A stretch of 64,000 nt of DNA from Bacillota bacterium (GTDB taxonomy: Bacteria; Bacillota; Bacilli; Paenibacillales; NBRC-103111). Position 1 is the first letter of the stretch. Every line of letters begins with the position of its first letter. Shown here one piece after another: positions 1-8,107 of the stretch. The notes below the pieces were generated by a model. That model searched no databases, was not told the origin of the DNA, and saw nothing but the letters and a program-made list of their open reading frames with translations. The stretch spans positions 35,966 to 99,965 of the forward strand of contig JAEWGW010000029.1 in assembly GCA_023388055.1 (NCBI GenBank), given 5' to 3'. Position numbers and translations under genes: made by a program.

Positions 1-237
1 GATGCTGTTCACCACGATAAAATAATGGGTATCAAAAATTTCCAGCTTCGGGCGCTGCTCTTCCTCGTTCAGGCAGTCCTCTATGGCCAGATCATGCAAT
101 TGAAACAGCGGCTGCAGGGTAACCAGATCCTCCACTTCCGCGTCAATCCAATAAAATCCGCTTTCCGGCGGGAATGCCGCTTTTGCCACATCATCAATGA
201 TTGTAAAAATTCCGTTTTGTACCAGGCGCACTTTCAT
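1..237 (-). CDS. corA: CorA-family Mg2+ transporter, N-terminal part (cut by window edge)
   Basis: The minus strand encodes 79 residues that run off the window. They match the cytoplasmic N-domain of CorA-type divalent-cation channels: LHDLAIEDCLNEEEQRPKLE followed by FDTHYFIVV, where the family has a LxPLxxEDxL...RPKxE...YxxFL pattern. CorA forms a homopentameric inner-membrane channel for Mg2+ uptake. The pore helices and the GMN motif lie outside the window. The ATG at 237 was chosen because AGGAGGG sits 6 nt upstream; an in-frame ATG two codons earlier abuts the ribosome site. A sigma-A promoter and a leader of about 310 nt with an upstream ORF precede the gene. Family assignment is good; transport specificity (Mg, Co or Ni) is inferred. 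Confidence 0.85.
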   Translation of the reverse strand, partial: MKVRLVQNGIFTIIDDVAKAAFPPESGFYWIDAEVEDLVTLQPLFQLHDLAIEDCLNEEEQRPKLEIFDTHYFIVVNSI

Positions 238-300
238 GGCCATCCCTCCTCATGTTAAACGCTCATCCCCGGATGCAAAGACTAAAAACGGGAACAACGC

Positions 301-359
301 AAAACACCAGAGGCGGCACAGGCTCCGGCTACGTACGTCGGATGTCCCAACTGGTGTTT
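301..359 (-). promoter_or_regulatory. Hairpin overlapping the end of the corA leader ORF
   Basis: AAACACCAG (359-351) can pair with CTGGTGTTT (309-301) around a loop of about 41 nt. The 5' arm lies inside the last codons of the upstream ORF and the 3' arm lies after its stop codon. A ribosome finishing the ORF would therefore mask one arm. Only four U residues follow, so this would be a weak terminator at most. A role as an attenuator or translation switch is inferred. Confidence 0.4.
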
Positions 360-415
360 GACGTATTCATGTTCATACCGTCTATCCGTCTTAACCTCGC
401 TGGGTTTCCGTCCAT
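329..415 (-). CDS. Upstream leader ORF of corA, 28 codons
   Basis: This is an ATG-to-TAG ORF of 28 codons in the corA leader, with GAGGTG 9 nt before the ATG, a spacing typical of real translation starts here. The peptide begins MDGNPARLRRIDG and ends NTSNTSWDIRRT. It has no signal peptide or known domain. It lies about 90 nt upstream of the corA start, and its last codons overlap a hairpin arm. Leader peptides controlling Mg2+ transporter genes are known in enterobacteria (mgtL, corL). A similar role here is inference from position and ribosome site only. I do not recognise the peptide family. Confidence 0.5.
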   Translation of the reverse strand: MDGNPARLRRIDGMNMNTSNTSWDIRRT

Positions 416-510
416 ACTGACAATCACCTCGACCTTAAATCAAATTTTGTGAAGCGGGGAGAATAGGGTGGTGAGACACTGCGTTAAGCAGGGTGTACAT
501 ACTCCGCTAG

Positions 511-560
511 GAACAGATCAGATGCTCTCCCACGGGTTTGCATACACGCCCTAGTATAGC
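511..560 (-). repeat. Dispersed TAGGGCGTG repeat, end copy A
   Basis: Read on the minus strand this begins GCTATACTAGGGCGTGTATG and continues through CAAACCCG to GCATCTG. It aligns almost base for base with 42725-42770 and with the left end of the complete element at 61763-61927. Only one end is present. Its first bases contain the TATACT used as the corA -10 box. Confidence 0.65.
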
Positions 561-581
561 CAAGCAGACAGGAATTTTCAA
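553..581 (-). promoter_or_regulatory. Sigma-A promoter of corA
   Basis: On the minus strand, TTGAAA (581-576) and TATACT (558-553) are separated by exactly 17 nt. Transcription would start near 546 and give a leader of about 310 nt before corA. The -10 hexamer is shared with the end of a dispersed repeat. Confidence 0.6.
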
Positions 582-675
582 CTGCGATTTTCATGGGAGA
601 CACTCTTCATTCAACAGGGCGTTCATGCGCCTGCAATAATGTATTCCGGCTCAAGCGGTTCGGCTACGCAGCCTT

Positions 676-704
676 TTGCTTTAAGGTGAAAACCGATACA
701 ATAT
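676..704 (+). promoter_or_regulatory. Probable promoter of the yesN/yesM-like operon
   Basis: TTGCTT (676-681) and CAATAT (699-704) have a 17-nt spacer and lie 57 nt before the response-regulator start. The match is moderate. It is the best sigma-A-like pair in this gap. Confidence 0.35.
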
Positions 705-760
705 AAGGGAATACGACATAACGGATGACCGGCGGTTTTTAAGTAGCGGAGGAGATGCGG

Positions 761-2377
761 ATGTATACGGTTTTGGTAGCGGAGGATGAATTTGAAGTCA
801 GGGAGGCCATCGTGTCGGGCACGGATTGGGCCGGGTTGGGCTTCCGGGTGACGGACAGCGCGGAGAACGGGCAGGAGGCATGGGAGCTGTTCGCCAAAGG
901 GGCGCCTGATTTGCTGTTGACGGACATCCGTATGCCGTTTATGGACGGGCTCCAACTGGCCGAGCGAGTGAAGCGGCACTATCCTGGAACACGTGTGGTT
1001 ATTTTGTCCGGTTATGATGAATTTGAATACGCCCAGCGGGCTTTGAAGCTGTCGGTGGATGAATATGTGCTGAAGCCCTTTTCCTCCGGGGATCTGGCCC
1101 ATGTGCTGGCGAAGGTACGCACAGTCCTGGATGAGGAGGCTGCAGAGAAGCGGGATGTGGAGCAGCTGCGGGAGCATTACCGCCGAAGTCTGCCGGTGCT
1201 CAGGGAGAATTTCCTGGCCACTCTCATGACGCGGCCGTTGAAGCGCAGGGAGCTGGAGGAGAAGTCGGCGCTGTATGACATCCAGCTTACGGGTGTAAGC
1301 TTCCAGGTGGCGGTGGTCAGTTTGGATGCGGCAGCACCCCGCCCCTCCACTATCTCCGAGGATCAGGAGCTGCTGCTTTTCGCCTCCCTTAATATTGCCG
1401 AGGAAATTGCCGCAGCGCGGAATCTGGGCCGGGTCTTCCTGCACCAGGGCCAGGTGGTGCTTCTGACCATCACCCAGGAGGACGACACCCAGGCTGTGAC
1501 GTTGGCAACGATGGAGGCCGCAGAGGAAATCCGCCAGGCTATCGAGCGTTATCTGAAGCAGACGGTTACCATTGGCATCGGCGTGGTGATTCAGGAGCCT
1601 GCGGGTCTGTCTTATTCGTACAAGGATGCGGTGCTGGCGTTGGATTACCGGGTTATATTGGGCGGCAACCGGGTGATTAGCATTGCGGACGTGGAGCAGC
1701 GGCATGTGGAGAAGATGCGTTTTGACGAGCTGAAGGAGCAGTCCCTGGTCCGGTGCCTCAAAACCGGAACGGCGGAGGAGCTGAAGGAGATTGTAGAGGG
1801 TCTGTTCCAGGGACTGGCGGAGGCTCCCGTGTCCGTGAAGGAATACCAATTGTATCTGATGGAAATTGTAACCGCTGTACTGCGGGCGGCCAAGGACGCG
1901 GATGCGGATCTGGACGACCTGTTCGGGGAGCATATGGCTACATTGGCGGAGCTGTACCGCTTCCGGACTCTGGCGGAGGCCAAGGCCTGGCTGCTGGGGA
2001 TTTGCACCCGGTTGATGGGAAGCATCGCCGTTGTGCGCCAGAGCGCTCTCCATAACCTGGTGGAGGAGGCCATCGCCTACACCAGGGCCAACTATGGGGA
2101 CAACGAGCTGTCCATCAACAAGGTGTGCGGCCGGCTGCATATCAGCGCCGGATATTTCAGCAGCATTTTCAAAAAAGAGACCAAACTAACCTTCGTGGCC
2201 TACCTGCTCCACATTCGCATGGAGGCCGCCAAGGAGCTTCTCCGCACTACGGACCTGCGGGCTTTGGAAATTGCCGAGAAGGTCGGTTATGCCGAACCCA
2301 ATTATTTCAGCTTCAGCTTCAAAAAACATGTGGGCATGTCGCCCAAGGAGTACCGCAGCAGCATAAAAGGGGGCTAA
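761..2377 (+). CDS. YesN-type response regulator (receiver + AraC DNA-binding domain)
   Basis: A 538-residue cytoplasmic regulator. Residues 1-120 are a CheY-like receiver with acidic residues after LVAEDE, the phospho-acceptor D55 in LLLTDIRMP and a lysine in VLKPF. A divergent middle region follows. Residues about 435-538 are an AraC/XylS double helix-turn-helix (VCGRLHISAGYFSSIFKKE, then AEKVGYAEPNYFSFSFKKH). The start at 761 is preferred over the in-frame ATG at 755 because GGAGGAG abuts the latter and lies 6 nt before the former. The next gene, a YesM-type kinase, starts 4 nt after the stop. This regulator probably activates the downstream mglBAC genes. The ligand specificity of the system is inferred only from those neighbours. 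Confidence 0.9.
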   Translation: MYTVLVAEDEFEVREAIVSGTDWAGLGFRVTDSAENGQEAWELFAKGAPDLLLTDIRMPFMDGLQLAERVKRHYPGTRVVILSGYDEFEYAQRALKLSVDEYVLKPFSSGDLAHVLAKVRTVLDEEAAEKRDVEQLREHYRRSLPVLRENFLATLMTRPLKRRELEEKSALYDIQLTGVSFQVAVVSLDAAAPRPSTISEDQELLLFASLNIAEEIAAARNLGRVFLHQGQVVLLTITQEDDTQAVTLATMEAAEEIRQAIERYLKQTVTIGIGVVIQEPAGLSYSYKDAVLALDYRVILGGNRVISIADVEQRHVEKMRFDELKEQSLVRCLKTGTAEELKEIVEGLFQGLAEAPVSVKEYQLYLMEIVTAVLRAAKDADADLDDLFGEHMATLAELYRFRTLAEAKAWLLGICTRLMGSIAVVRQSALHNLVEEAIAYTRANYGDNELSINKVCGRLHISAGYFSSIFKKETKLTFVAYLLHIRMEAAKELLRTTDLRALEIAEKVGYAEPNYFSFSFKKHVGMSPKEYRSSIKGG

Positions 2378-2380
2378 CCC

Positions 2381-4189
2381 GTGGGGAGCAAATGGAGAGG
2401 CTGGGCAGGTCTGCGGGGGACGCGCCGCGGCAAACGGAGCATTCAGATCTACATGACCACCATATTCACGGCCATTGTCGTCATTGCCATGCTGGCGGTG
2501 GGTTTGGTGCTGCACGGCAAGTTCTCCCGGACGGCGGAGGAGAGCGCGTATCTCAACACGGACCAGATTGTGGAGCAGGTGAATTTTAACGTGGAATATT
2601 ATCTGCGGGGGATGGAGGAGCTGTTCCGGCAGCTGGAGGAGCGGGTCAGCAAAAGTGCTTCTCTGTCCGGCAAGGAAACGCTGGAGCAACTGGCCACTAT
2701 CGTCAATACCCGCAATGATCTGGTGTCGGTGAGCGTATTCGATACCGGGGGCGCCCTCCTGACCGGTTATCCCCATACCCGGCTCCGGGGCAATGTGGAT
2801 GTGAAGAGCCAGCGTTGGTTTTCGTATGCCTCCGGCTACCCCAATTACCTGCAATATTCGCCCCCTCATGTACAAAATCTGTATCCGGGGGAATATAGAT
2901 GGGTGGTATCCCTCAGCCAGAGTGTGTCCATCCGGGAAAACGGCGGAGACCGGACGAATGCGGTTATGCTCCTGGACGTAAATTTCCGGGCGATCGATGA
3001 CATGTGCCGGAGAGTTGCTTTGGGCAAAAAGGGATATATTTATATTACCGACCCCGATGGAAACCTGATCTACCATCCCGAGCAGCAGCTGATTTATCTG
3101 GGACTCAAGGAAGAGCCCAACGGGGCTGAGGTGATGAATTATTCCTACGGCAGCTTCTACGACCGCCAGAACGGGGAACGCCGTCTGGTCCATGTGAAAA
3201 CCGTGAAGAATATCGGGTGGAAAATCGTCGGTGTGGCCTACATGGACGAGCTGGTGACCTCGACTAAGGAGATTAGCGTGTTTATGGTCTGGTTCCTGGT
3301 GGCGGTGCTGGTGTGCGTTGTGGCCGTGTCCGCCTACATGTCCGCCGTTATCTCCAAGCCCATCAAGCGGCTGGGCCAGTCGATGAAAAGTGTGGAGCGA
3401 GGGGACTTTGATTCTGTCATCGCCGTGGCGGGAACAAGGGAGGTGGAGCAGCTGTCACAGCGCTACAATCTGATGCTCGCCCGGATCAGGGAGCTGATGC
3501 GGGAGAATGAGCGGGAGCAGGAGGCCAAACGCAGAAGCGAGCTGGAGGTGCTCCAGGCCCAGATCAACCCGCACTTCCTGTACAATACCCTGAATTCGGT
3601 GGTTCGTCTCGCCGAGGGGGGGCGCAACAGCGAGGTGGTGACCATGATCACCTCCTTGTCCCGGTTGTTCCGGATCAGTCTGAGCAAGGGCAAAAACATT
3701 ATTCCCCTCCAGGATGAGCTGGAGCATATCCGGCATTATCTCATTATCCAGAATATCCGGTTCAAGCATAAATTCCGGTTCACCATTGAGGCGGAGGAGA
3801 CGGTGCTGTCCTGTATGACGCTGAAGCTGATTCTGCAGCCGCTGGTGGAGAACGCTATCCAGCACGGTATCGAAATGATGCCCGATGAAGGGGAGATCCG
3901 GGTGAAGGCGGGCATTTCCAATGAGAAGCTGCTGATTACCGTGGCAGATAACGGACTCGGGATGCCTGAAGAGGTGCTGAAATCCATCCTGGACCGGAAC
4001 CGGTCTGCCGCAGGGCACCGGAGCGCAGGCTCGGGTGTGGGGGTGCGCAATGTCCATGAGCGCATCCGGCTGACCTTCGGGGAGGCCTATGGCCTCGAAT
4101 TTGAAAGCCGGCTGGAGGAAGGTACCACAGTAAAGGTTTGGCTGCCGCTGCTGGACGGACAGACGGACGCAGAGGAGGAGAAGCCATGA
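2381..4189 (+). CDS. YesM/LytS-type membrane sensor histidine kinase
   Basis: A 602-residue sensor kinase. A membrane segment near residues 24-46 is followed by an extracellular domain of about 250 residues with a Cache-like pattern (GYIYITDPDGNLIYHP), a second membrane segment near 300-325, HAMP (ISKPIKRLGQSM), then the His_kinase domain with phospho-acceptor H398 in QINPHFLYNTL, and a C-terminal ATPase domain (VENAIQHG, DNGLGM, GVGVRNVHERI). The GTG start is preceded by AAAAGGGGG at 7 nt. The ATGA overlap with the next gene indicates translational coupling to the periplasmic-type binding protein. That suggests the binding protein presents sugar to this kinase, as described for XylFII-LytS-YesN in clostridia (parallel inferred). 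Confidence 0.88.
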   Translation: MGSKWRGWAGLRGTRRGKRSIQIYMTTIFTAIVVIAMLAVGLVLHGKFSRTAEESAYLNTDQIVEQVNFNVEYYLRGMEELFRQLEERVSKSASLSGKETLEQLATIVNTRNDLVSVSVFDTGGALLTGYPHTRLRGNVDVKSQRWFSYASGYPNYLQYSPPHVQNLYPGEYRWVVSLSQSVSIRENGGDRTNAVMLLDVNFRAIDDMCRRVALGKKGYIYITDPDGNLIYHPEQQLIYLGLKEEPNGAEVMNYSYGSFYDRQNGERRLVHVKTVKNIGWKIVGVAYMDELVTSTKEISVFMVWFLVAVLVCVVAVSAYMSAVISKPIKRLGQSMKSVERGDFDSVIAVAGTREVEQLSQRYNLMLARIRELMRENEREQEAKRRSELEVLQAQINPHFLYNTLNSVVRLAEGGRNSEVVTMITSLSRLFRISLSKGKNIIPLQDELEHIRHYLIIQNIRFKHKFRFTIEAEETVLSCMTLKLILQPLVENAIQHGIEMMPDEGEIRVKAGISNEKLLITVADNGLGMPEEVLKSILDRNRSAAGHRSAGSGVGVRNVHERIRLTFGEAYGLEFESRLEEGTTVKVWLPLLDGQTDAEEEKP

Positions 4190-5202
4190 AGCGCAGCTTG
4201 GACAAAATGGTGATCGCTGCCGGAGCCGCGGTTTTGGCAGGGACGCTGCTTCTAGCGGGTTATTGGCCGTTTAAGGGCAGCGGCTCAGGCCTCTTCGCCG
4301 GTTCGGAGGTCCGGACGGGCAAACAGGCTTATACCATCGCTCTGGTATTGGGAATGCGTCACGGTGACTATTGGAAAACGGTGTATACGGGTGCGGAGGC
4401 GGCTGCCAAGGAGCTGGGTGCCGGGATCAGCTTTCTTGGTCCCGACGACGAGCTGGACGGGGAAGGCCAGGCCCGGCTGGTTCGGCAGGCCTTGGCTGAT
4501 GGGGCCGATGCCATTCTCGTGGCCCCCAATGACGAGGAGCCTCTGGCGGAGGCGCTTCGGGAGGCACAGAAGCGGGTGCCGGTGCTTACGCTGGATTCCG
4601 GGCTGGCCACCTTGAAGGTGAAGGCCCATATCGGGACGGATAATTACCGCTCCGGGGCCAAGGCGGCAGAGGAGATGGTCCGTCTGATGGGTGGTGCTCC
4701 CGGAAAGATTGCCTTATTGGGGTTTGTGCCGGGAACGCCCAAGGTGGAGGAGCGGGAGGCGGGTATCCTCTCGGTGCTGAAGCAGCACCCCGAGCTCCAG
4801 CTGGCGGGCAAGGCCTACGCTTATTCCGACCAGCAGCGGGCCAAGGAGCAGGTACTGGAGCTTGACCGCAGTGTCGGACCGTTGGACGGGATCATCGCTT
4901 TAAACTCGGCTTCGGTATTGGGGGCGGCGGATGCTCTGGGCAGTCTTGGCCAGGAGCGGCGGGTGAAGCTGGTATCCTTCGACAGCACGCTGCAGGAGCT
5001 GGAGCTGCTGCAGGACGGGGTCATCCGCTCGCTGGTGGTGCAGAACCCCTTCGGCATGGGTTACCTGGGGGTGCGGCATGCCGTGGACGCCCTGATGAAG
5101 CTCCAGGTGCCGGAGCAGGTGGATACAGGCTCGGCGGTGGTCCGGACGGAGGATATGTTTTCGCCGGGAAATCAGAAGCTGCTATTTCCGTTAATTAGAT
5201 AA
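4186..5202 (+). CDS. Membrane-anchored RbsB-like sugar-binding protein (sensor component)
   Basis: A 338-residue protein with an uncleaved-looking N-terminal membrane anchor (residues about 8-27, no lipobox cysteine) and a type-I periplasmic-binding fold (Peripla_BP_4, LacI/RbsB-like): IALVLGMRHGDYWKTVYTGA, DAILVAPND, HIGTDNYRSGAKAAEEM and IIALNSASVLGA. It overlaps the kinase stop by 4 nt (ATGA); the ATG at 4186 has AGGAGGAG upstream. Because it is anchored and coupled to the kinase, while a separate lipoprotein binding protein (mglB) follows with its own promoter region, a sensing role is more likely than transport. The sugar is unknown; galactose or glucose is suggested by context. Confidence 0.8.
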   Translation: MKRSLDKMVIAAGAAVLAGTLLLAGYWPFKGSGSGLFAGSEVRTGKQAYTIALVLGMRHGDYWKTVYTGAEAAAKELGAGISFLGPDDELDGEGQARLVRQALADGADAILVAPNDEEPLAEALREAQKRVPVLTLDSGLATLKVKAHIGTDNYRSGAKAAEEMVRLMGGAPGKIALLGFVPGTPKVEEREAGILSVLKQHPELQLAGKAYAYSDQQRAKEQVLELDRSVGPLDGIIALNSASVLGAADALGSLGQERRVKLVSFDSTLQELELLQDGVIRSLVVQNPFGMGYLGVRHAVDALMKLQVPEQVDTGSAVVRTEDMFSPGNQKLLFPLIR

Positions 5203-5250
5203 AACATTCTAATATTTGAAATTAATCACTTGTGTTCCACCTTGAATGTG

Positions 5251-5284
5251 ATGAGGATTTTGATAGTTCACATGAGGATTTTGA
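5251..5284 (+). promoter_or_regulatory. 21-bp-period direct repeat upstream of mglB, candidate YesN operator
   Basis: ATGAGGATTTTGA occurs at 5251-5263 and again, identically, at 5272-5284, a start-to-start distance of 21 bp (two helical turns). This is the geometry AraC-family proteins use. It lies 62 nt before the mglB start. A CATAAT at 5310-5315 with a poor -35 could be an activator-dependent promoter. The assignment to the YesN-type regulator upstream is inference. Confidence 0.5.
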
Positions 5285-5345
5285 ATTCGCAAGGAGGGTG
5301 TATTCCGGCATAATAAAGACAGAACTTAAAGGGAGGCTCAATCAT

Positions 5346-6422
5346 ATGAAAAAAACATTGATGGTCTTAACAACTGGCGCCATTCTGGCTGCTATTGCCG
5401 CAGGCTGCGGCGACTCCAAGGATACGGCATCAAGCCCTGCTGCCTCTGCCGGCGCATCTCCTGCCGCCCAAACTGAAAACGCTTCCGCTAAACAGCCGAA
5501 TATCGGCGTGGCCATCTACAAATTCGATGATACCTTCATGACCGGGGTGCGGAATGCCATCTCTGATGCCGCCAAGGGTGTTGCCAAGGTGGATATTGTA
5601 GACAGCCAGAATTCCCAGCCGACCCAGAACGATAAGGTGGATTTGTTCATCACCAAAAAAGTGAGCGCCATGGCCATCAACCCCGTTGACCGTGCGGCTG
5701 CAGGCGTCATTATCAACAAAGCCAAAACGGCTAACATTCCGGTGGTGTTCATCAACCGTGAGCCCCTGCAGGATGACATGAAGAAGTGGGATAAGGTGTA
5801 TTATGTAGGCGCCAAAGCCGAGGAATCCGGCACGATTTCCGGCCAGCTCCTGGTGGACAACTGGAAAGCCAATCCGGCTATGGACAAAAATAAGGACGGT
5901 GTTCTCCAATACGTCATGCTGAAGGGTGAGCCGGGCCACCAGGATGCGGAGCTGCGGACGAAGTTCTCCATTCAGGCCATTGAGGATGCAGGCATCAAGG
6001 TGCAAAAGCTGGCTGAGGATACCGCTATGTGGGACCGGGTAAAGGGTCAAGAGAAGATGGCTGCCTTCCTGGCTGCCAACGGCGACAAGATTGAAGCGGT
6101 GCTGGCTAATAACGACGACATGGCGCTGGGTGCCATTGAAGCATTGAAGGCTGCCGGGTACTTCAAGGACGGTAAGACTATACCGGTTGTAGGTGTGGAT
6201 GCTACCGCTCCTGCGTTGAAGGCATTGGAGGAAGGCACACTGCTGGGCACCGTGCTGAATGACGCCAAGAACCAAGGCAAGGCTGCGCTGAAGCTGGCCA
6301 ACGTGCTGGCTCTGGGCCAAACCCCCAGCAAGGATAACACCGGCTACGACATTACCGACGGCAAGTACGTCTGGATCAAGTACAAGAAAATCACCAAGGC
6401 CAACATGGACGAAGCGAAATAA
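5346..6422 (+). CDS. mglB: Galactose/glucose-binding lipoprotein of an ABC importer
   Basis: A 358-residue lipoprotein: signal peptide with lipobox AAIAAGC, an Ala/Ser/Pro-rich linker to about residue 45, then a type-I periplasmic-binding fold. It carries the calcium-site loop typical of galactose/glucose-binding proteins (MDKNKDGVLQYVMLKGEPG) and the late motif VLANNDDMALGAIEALKAAG. The start at 5346 follows GGGAGG at 9 nt. It is the first gene of mglBAC and should supply sugar to the permease. A strong hairpin sits between it and mglA and may raise the level of mglB relative to the rest. Family is secure; exact sugar (galactose, glucose or methyl-galactoside) is inferred from homology. Confidence 0.88.
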   Translation: MKKTLMVLTTGAILAAIAAGCGDSKDTASSPAASAGASPAAQTENASAKQPNIGVAIYKFDDTFMTGVRNAISDAAKGVAKVDIVDSQNSQPTQNDKVDLFITKKVSAMAINPVDRAAAGVIINKAKTANIPVVFINREPLQDDMKKWDKVYYVGAKAEESGTISGQLLVDNWKANPAMDKNKDGVLQYVMLKGEPGHQDAELRTKFSIQAIEDAGIKVQKLAEDTAMWDRVKGQEKMAAFLAANGDKIEAVLANNDDMALGAIEALKAAGYFKDGKTIPVVGVDATAPALKALEEGTLLGTVLNDAKNQGKAALKLANVLALGQTPSKDNTGYDITDGKYVWIKYKKITKANMDEAK

Positions 6423-6486
6423 ACCGCCATTAACGACGCAAGCTTTGCAGATGATGGGCTGTTGAATAGAACGAGGCAAGGAGCAG

Positions 6487-6527
6487 GCCGGGGGCTTTAC
6501 AAGAAAGCCGATGTTGTTGCCCCCGGC
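6487..6527 (+). terminator. mglB-mglA intergenic hairpin
   Basis: GCCGGGGGC (6487-6495) pairs perfectly with GCCCCCGGC (6519-6527); the loop can form a smaller GGCTTT/AAAGCC stem instead. Only a short U run follows. It may be a partial terminator or an mRNA-stabilising structure after mglB. Confidence 0.5.
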
Positions 6528-6573
6528 TTTCCTATGCCCAAAAACGTCCCCAAAGGGATAGGAGGGAAGGCAA

Positions 6574-8070
6574 GTGGAGAACGAATATCTGCTGGAGATG
6601 AGAGACATCACCAAGGAATTCCCCGGTGTCAAAGCGTTGAATAGTGTCACCCTGCAGGTGCGCCCGGGTACGGTCCACGCCTTGATGGGTGAAAACGGCG
6701 CAGGCAAGTCCACCTTAATGAAATGCCTATTCGGCATTTATACGCCGGACGGCGGCGAAATGCTGCTGAACGGCCGCAAGCTGGAACTGAAGAGCTCCAA
6801 GGATGCCTTGGATCAGGGCATCTCCATGATTCATCAGGAGCTGCATCCCGTTCCCCACCGCAGTGTAGCCGAGAATGTATGGCTGGGGCGGTTCCCCACG
6901 AAGGGTTTTCTGGTAGACCACAAGAAGATGATGCGGGATACGGAAGCGCTGTTTCAAAATCTGAATATGGACATCAATCCGAAGTCGCTGGTAGGGTCAC
7001 TCTCCGTTTCCAAGGTGCAATCCATTGAAATTGCCAAGGCCGTCTCCTTCAACGCCAAGGTGATTGTGATGGACGAACCCACGTCCTCGCTGACAGGAAA
7101 TGAGGTGGAGCAGCTGTTCCGGATCATCCGGGACCTGCGCAGCCGTGGCGTTTCGATTATCTATATTTCGCACAAAATGGAGGAAATTCTCCGCATCTCC
7201 GACGAGGTGACCATCATGCGGGACGGCGCCAGAATCGGCACCTGGCCGGCCGCCGAATTGACCACCGACCTGATTATCTCCCGGATGGTTGGCCGGGATT
7301 TGAGCCAACGCTTCCCGCCCCGGACTAATGTGCCCGGCGGCACGCTGATGAAGCTGGAGGGCCTGACCTCCGCCAACCCCATGTCATTCAAGGATGTGTC
7401 CTTTGAGCTGAAGCGGGGGGAGATCCTCGGCATCGGTGGTCTGGTGGGCTCCCAGCGGACGGAGCTGGTGGAGGCTATCTTCGGTCTGCGGGCATTGGCC
7501 TCCGGCAGGATTCAGCTGAACGGCAAGAATGTAAGGATCAAATCCCCGGTGGATGCCATCCGCCACAAAATCGCCCTTTTGACAGAGGAAAGGCGAGCTA
7601 CAGGTATTTTTCCGGTGCTGAATATCTTCGAGAATACGGTCATCTCCAATCTGGGACGTTACCAGCGTCCGCATCTTCTGTTGGACAAGAAACAAATGAA
7701 GGCGGATGTGGAGAGCAGCATCCAGCGCCTGCGGGTGAAAACGCCCTCCAGCAGCCAGCTGATCAAAAACCTCTCCGGCGGCAACCAGCAAAAAGTGCTG
7801 CTGGCCCGTTGGCTGCTAACCGAGCCGGATATTCTGCTTCTCGACGAACCCACCCGGGGCATTGACGTAGGCGCCAAATATGAGATTTATACGATTATCG
7901 CCGACCTGGCGAAGCAGGGCAAAAGCGTCATTATGATCTCCTCGGAAATGCCGGAGCTTCTGGGGATGTCCGACCGGGTGCTGGTGATGAACGAAGGCCG
8001 CTTAAGCGGCATTGTCGACGGCAAAACCGCAACGGAGCAAGAGGTTATGCGCCTGGCCGCCCAGGCTTAA
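6574..8070 (+). CDS. mglA: Sugar ABC importer ATP-binding protein, two ATPase domains
   Basis: A 498-residue fused double ABC ATPase of the MglA/RbsA class. The first domain has Walker A GENGAGKST (residues about 37-45), signature LSVSKVQSIEIAKA and Walker B VIVMDEPTSSL. The second has a degenerate Walker A (GIGGLVGSQRTEL), signature LSGGNQQKVLLARWL and Walker B ILLLDEPTRGID. The degenerate second P-loop is normal for this family. The GTG start at 6574 has AGGAGGGAAGG upstream. It powers the importer with MglB and MglC. It follows mglB by 151 nt and precedes mglC by 37 nt. Confidence 0.92.
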   Translation: MENEYLLEMRDITKEFPGVKALNSVTLQVRPGTVHALMGENGAGKSTLMKCLFGIYTPDGGEMLLNGRKLELKSSKDALDQGISMIHQELHPVPHRSVAENVWLGRFPTKGFLVDHKKMMRDTEALFQNLNMDINPKSLVGSLSVSKVQSIEIAKAVSFNAKVIVMDEPTSSLTGNEVEQLFRIIRDLRSRGVSIIYISHKMEEILRISDEVTIMRDGARIGTWPAAELTTDLIISRMVGRDLSQRFPPRTNVPGGTLMKLEGLTSANPMSFKDVSFELKRGEILGIGGLVGSQRTELVEAIFGLRALASGRIQLNGKNVRIKSPVDAIRHKIALLTEERRATGIFPVLNIFENTVISNLGRYQRPHLLLDKKQMKADVESSIQRLRVKTPSSSQLIKNLSGGNQQKVLLARWLLTEPDILLLDEPTRGIDVGAKYEIYTIIADLAKQGKSVIMISSEMPELLGMSDRVLVMNEGRLSGIVDGKTATEQEVMRLAAQA

Positions 8071-8107
8071 CTCCACCGATATTATTCATCCATAGGAGGA
8101 TTGCGCG

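Noticed and set aside
252..452. 66-codon plus-strand open frame in the corA leader
   Set aside because: It is antisense to the leader ORF and hairpin, with no ribosome site of its own.
623..2140. 505-codon minus-strand open frame opposite the first YesN-type gene
   Set aside because: It mirrors the codon structure of the plus-strand gene, has no ribosome site or known domain, and the plus-strand product is clearly a receiver/AraC protein.
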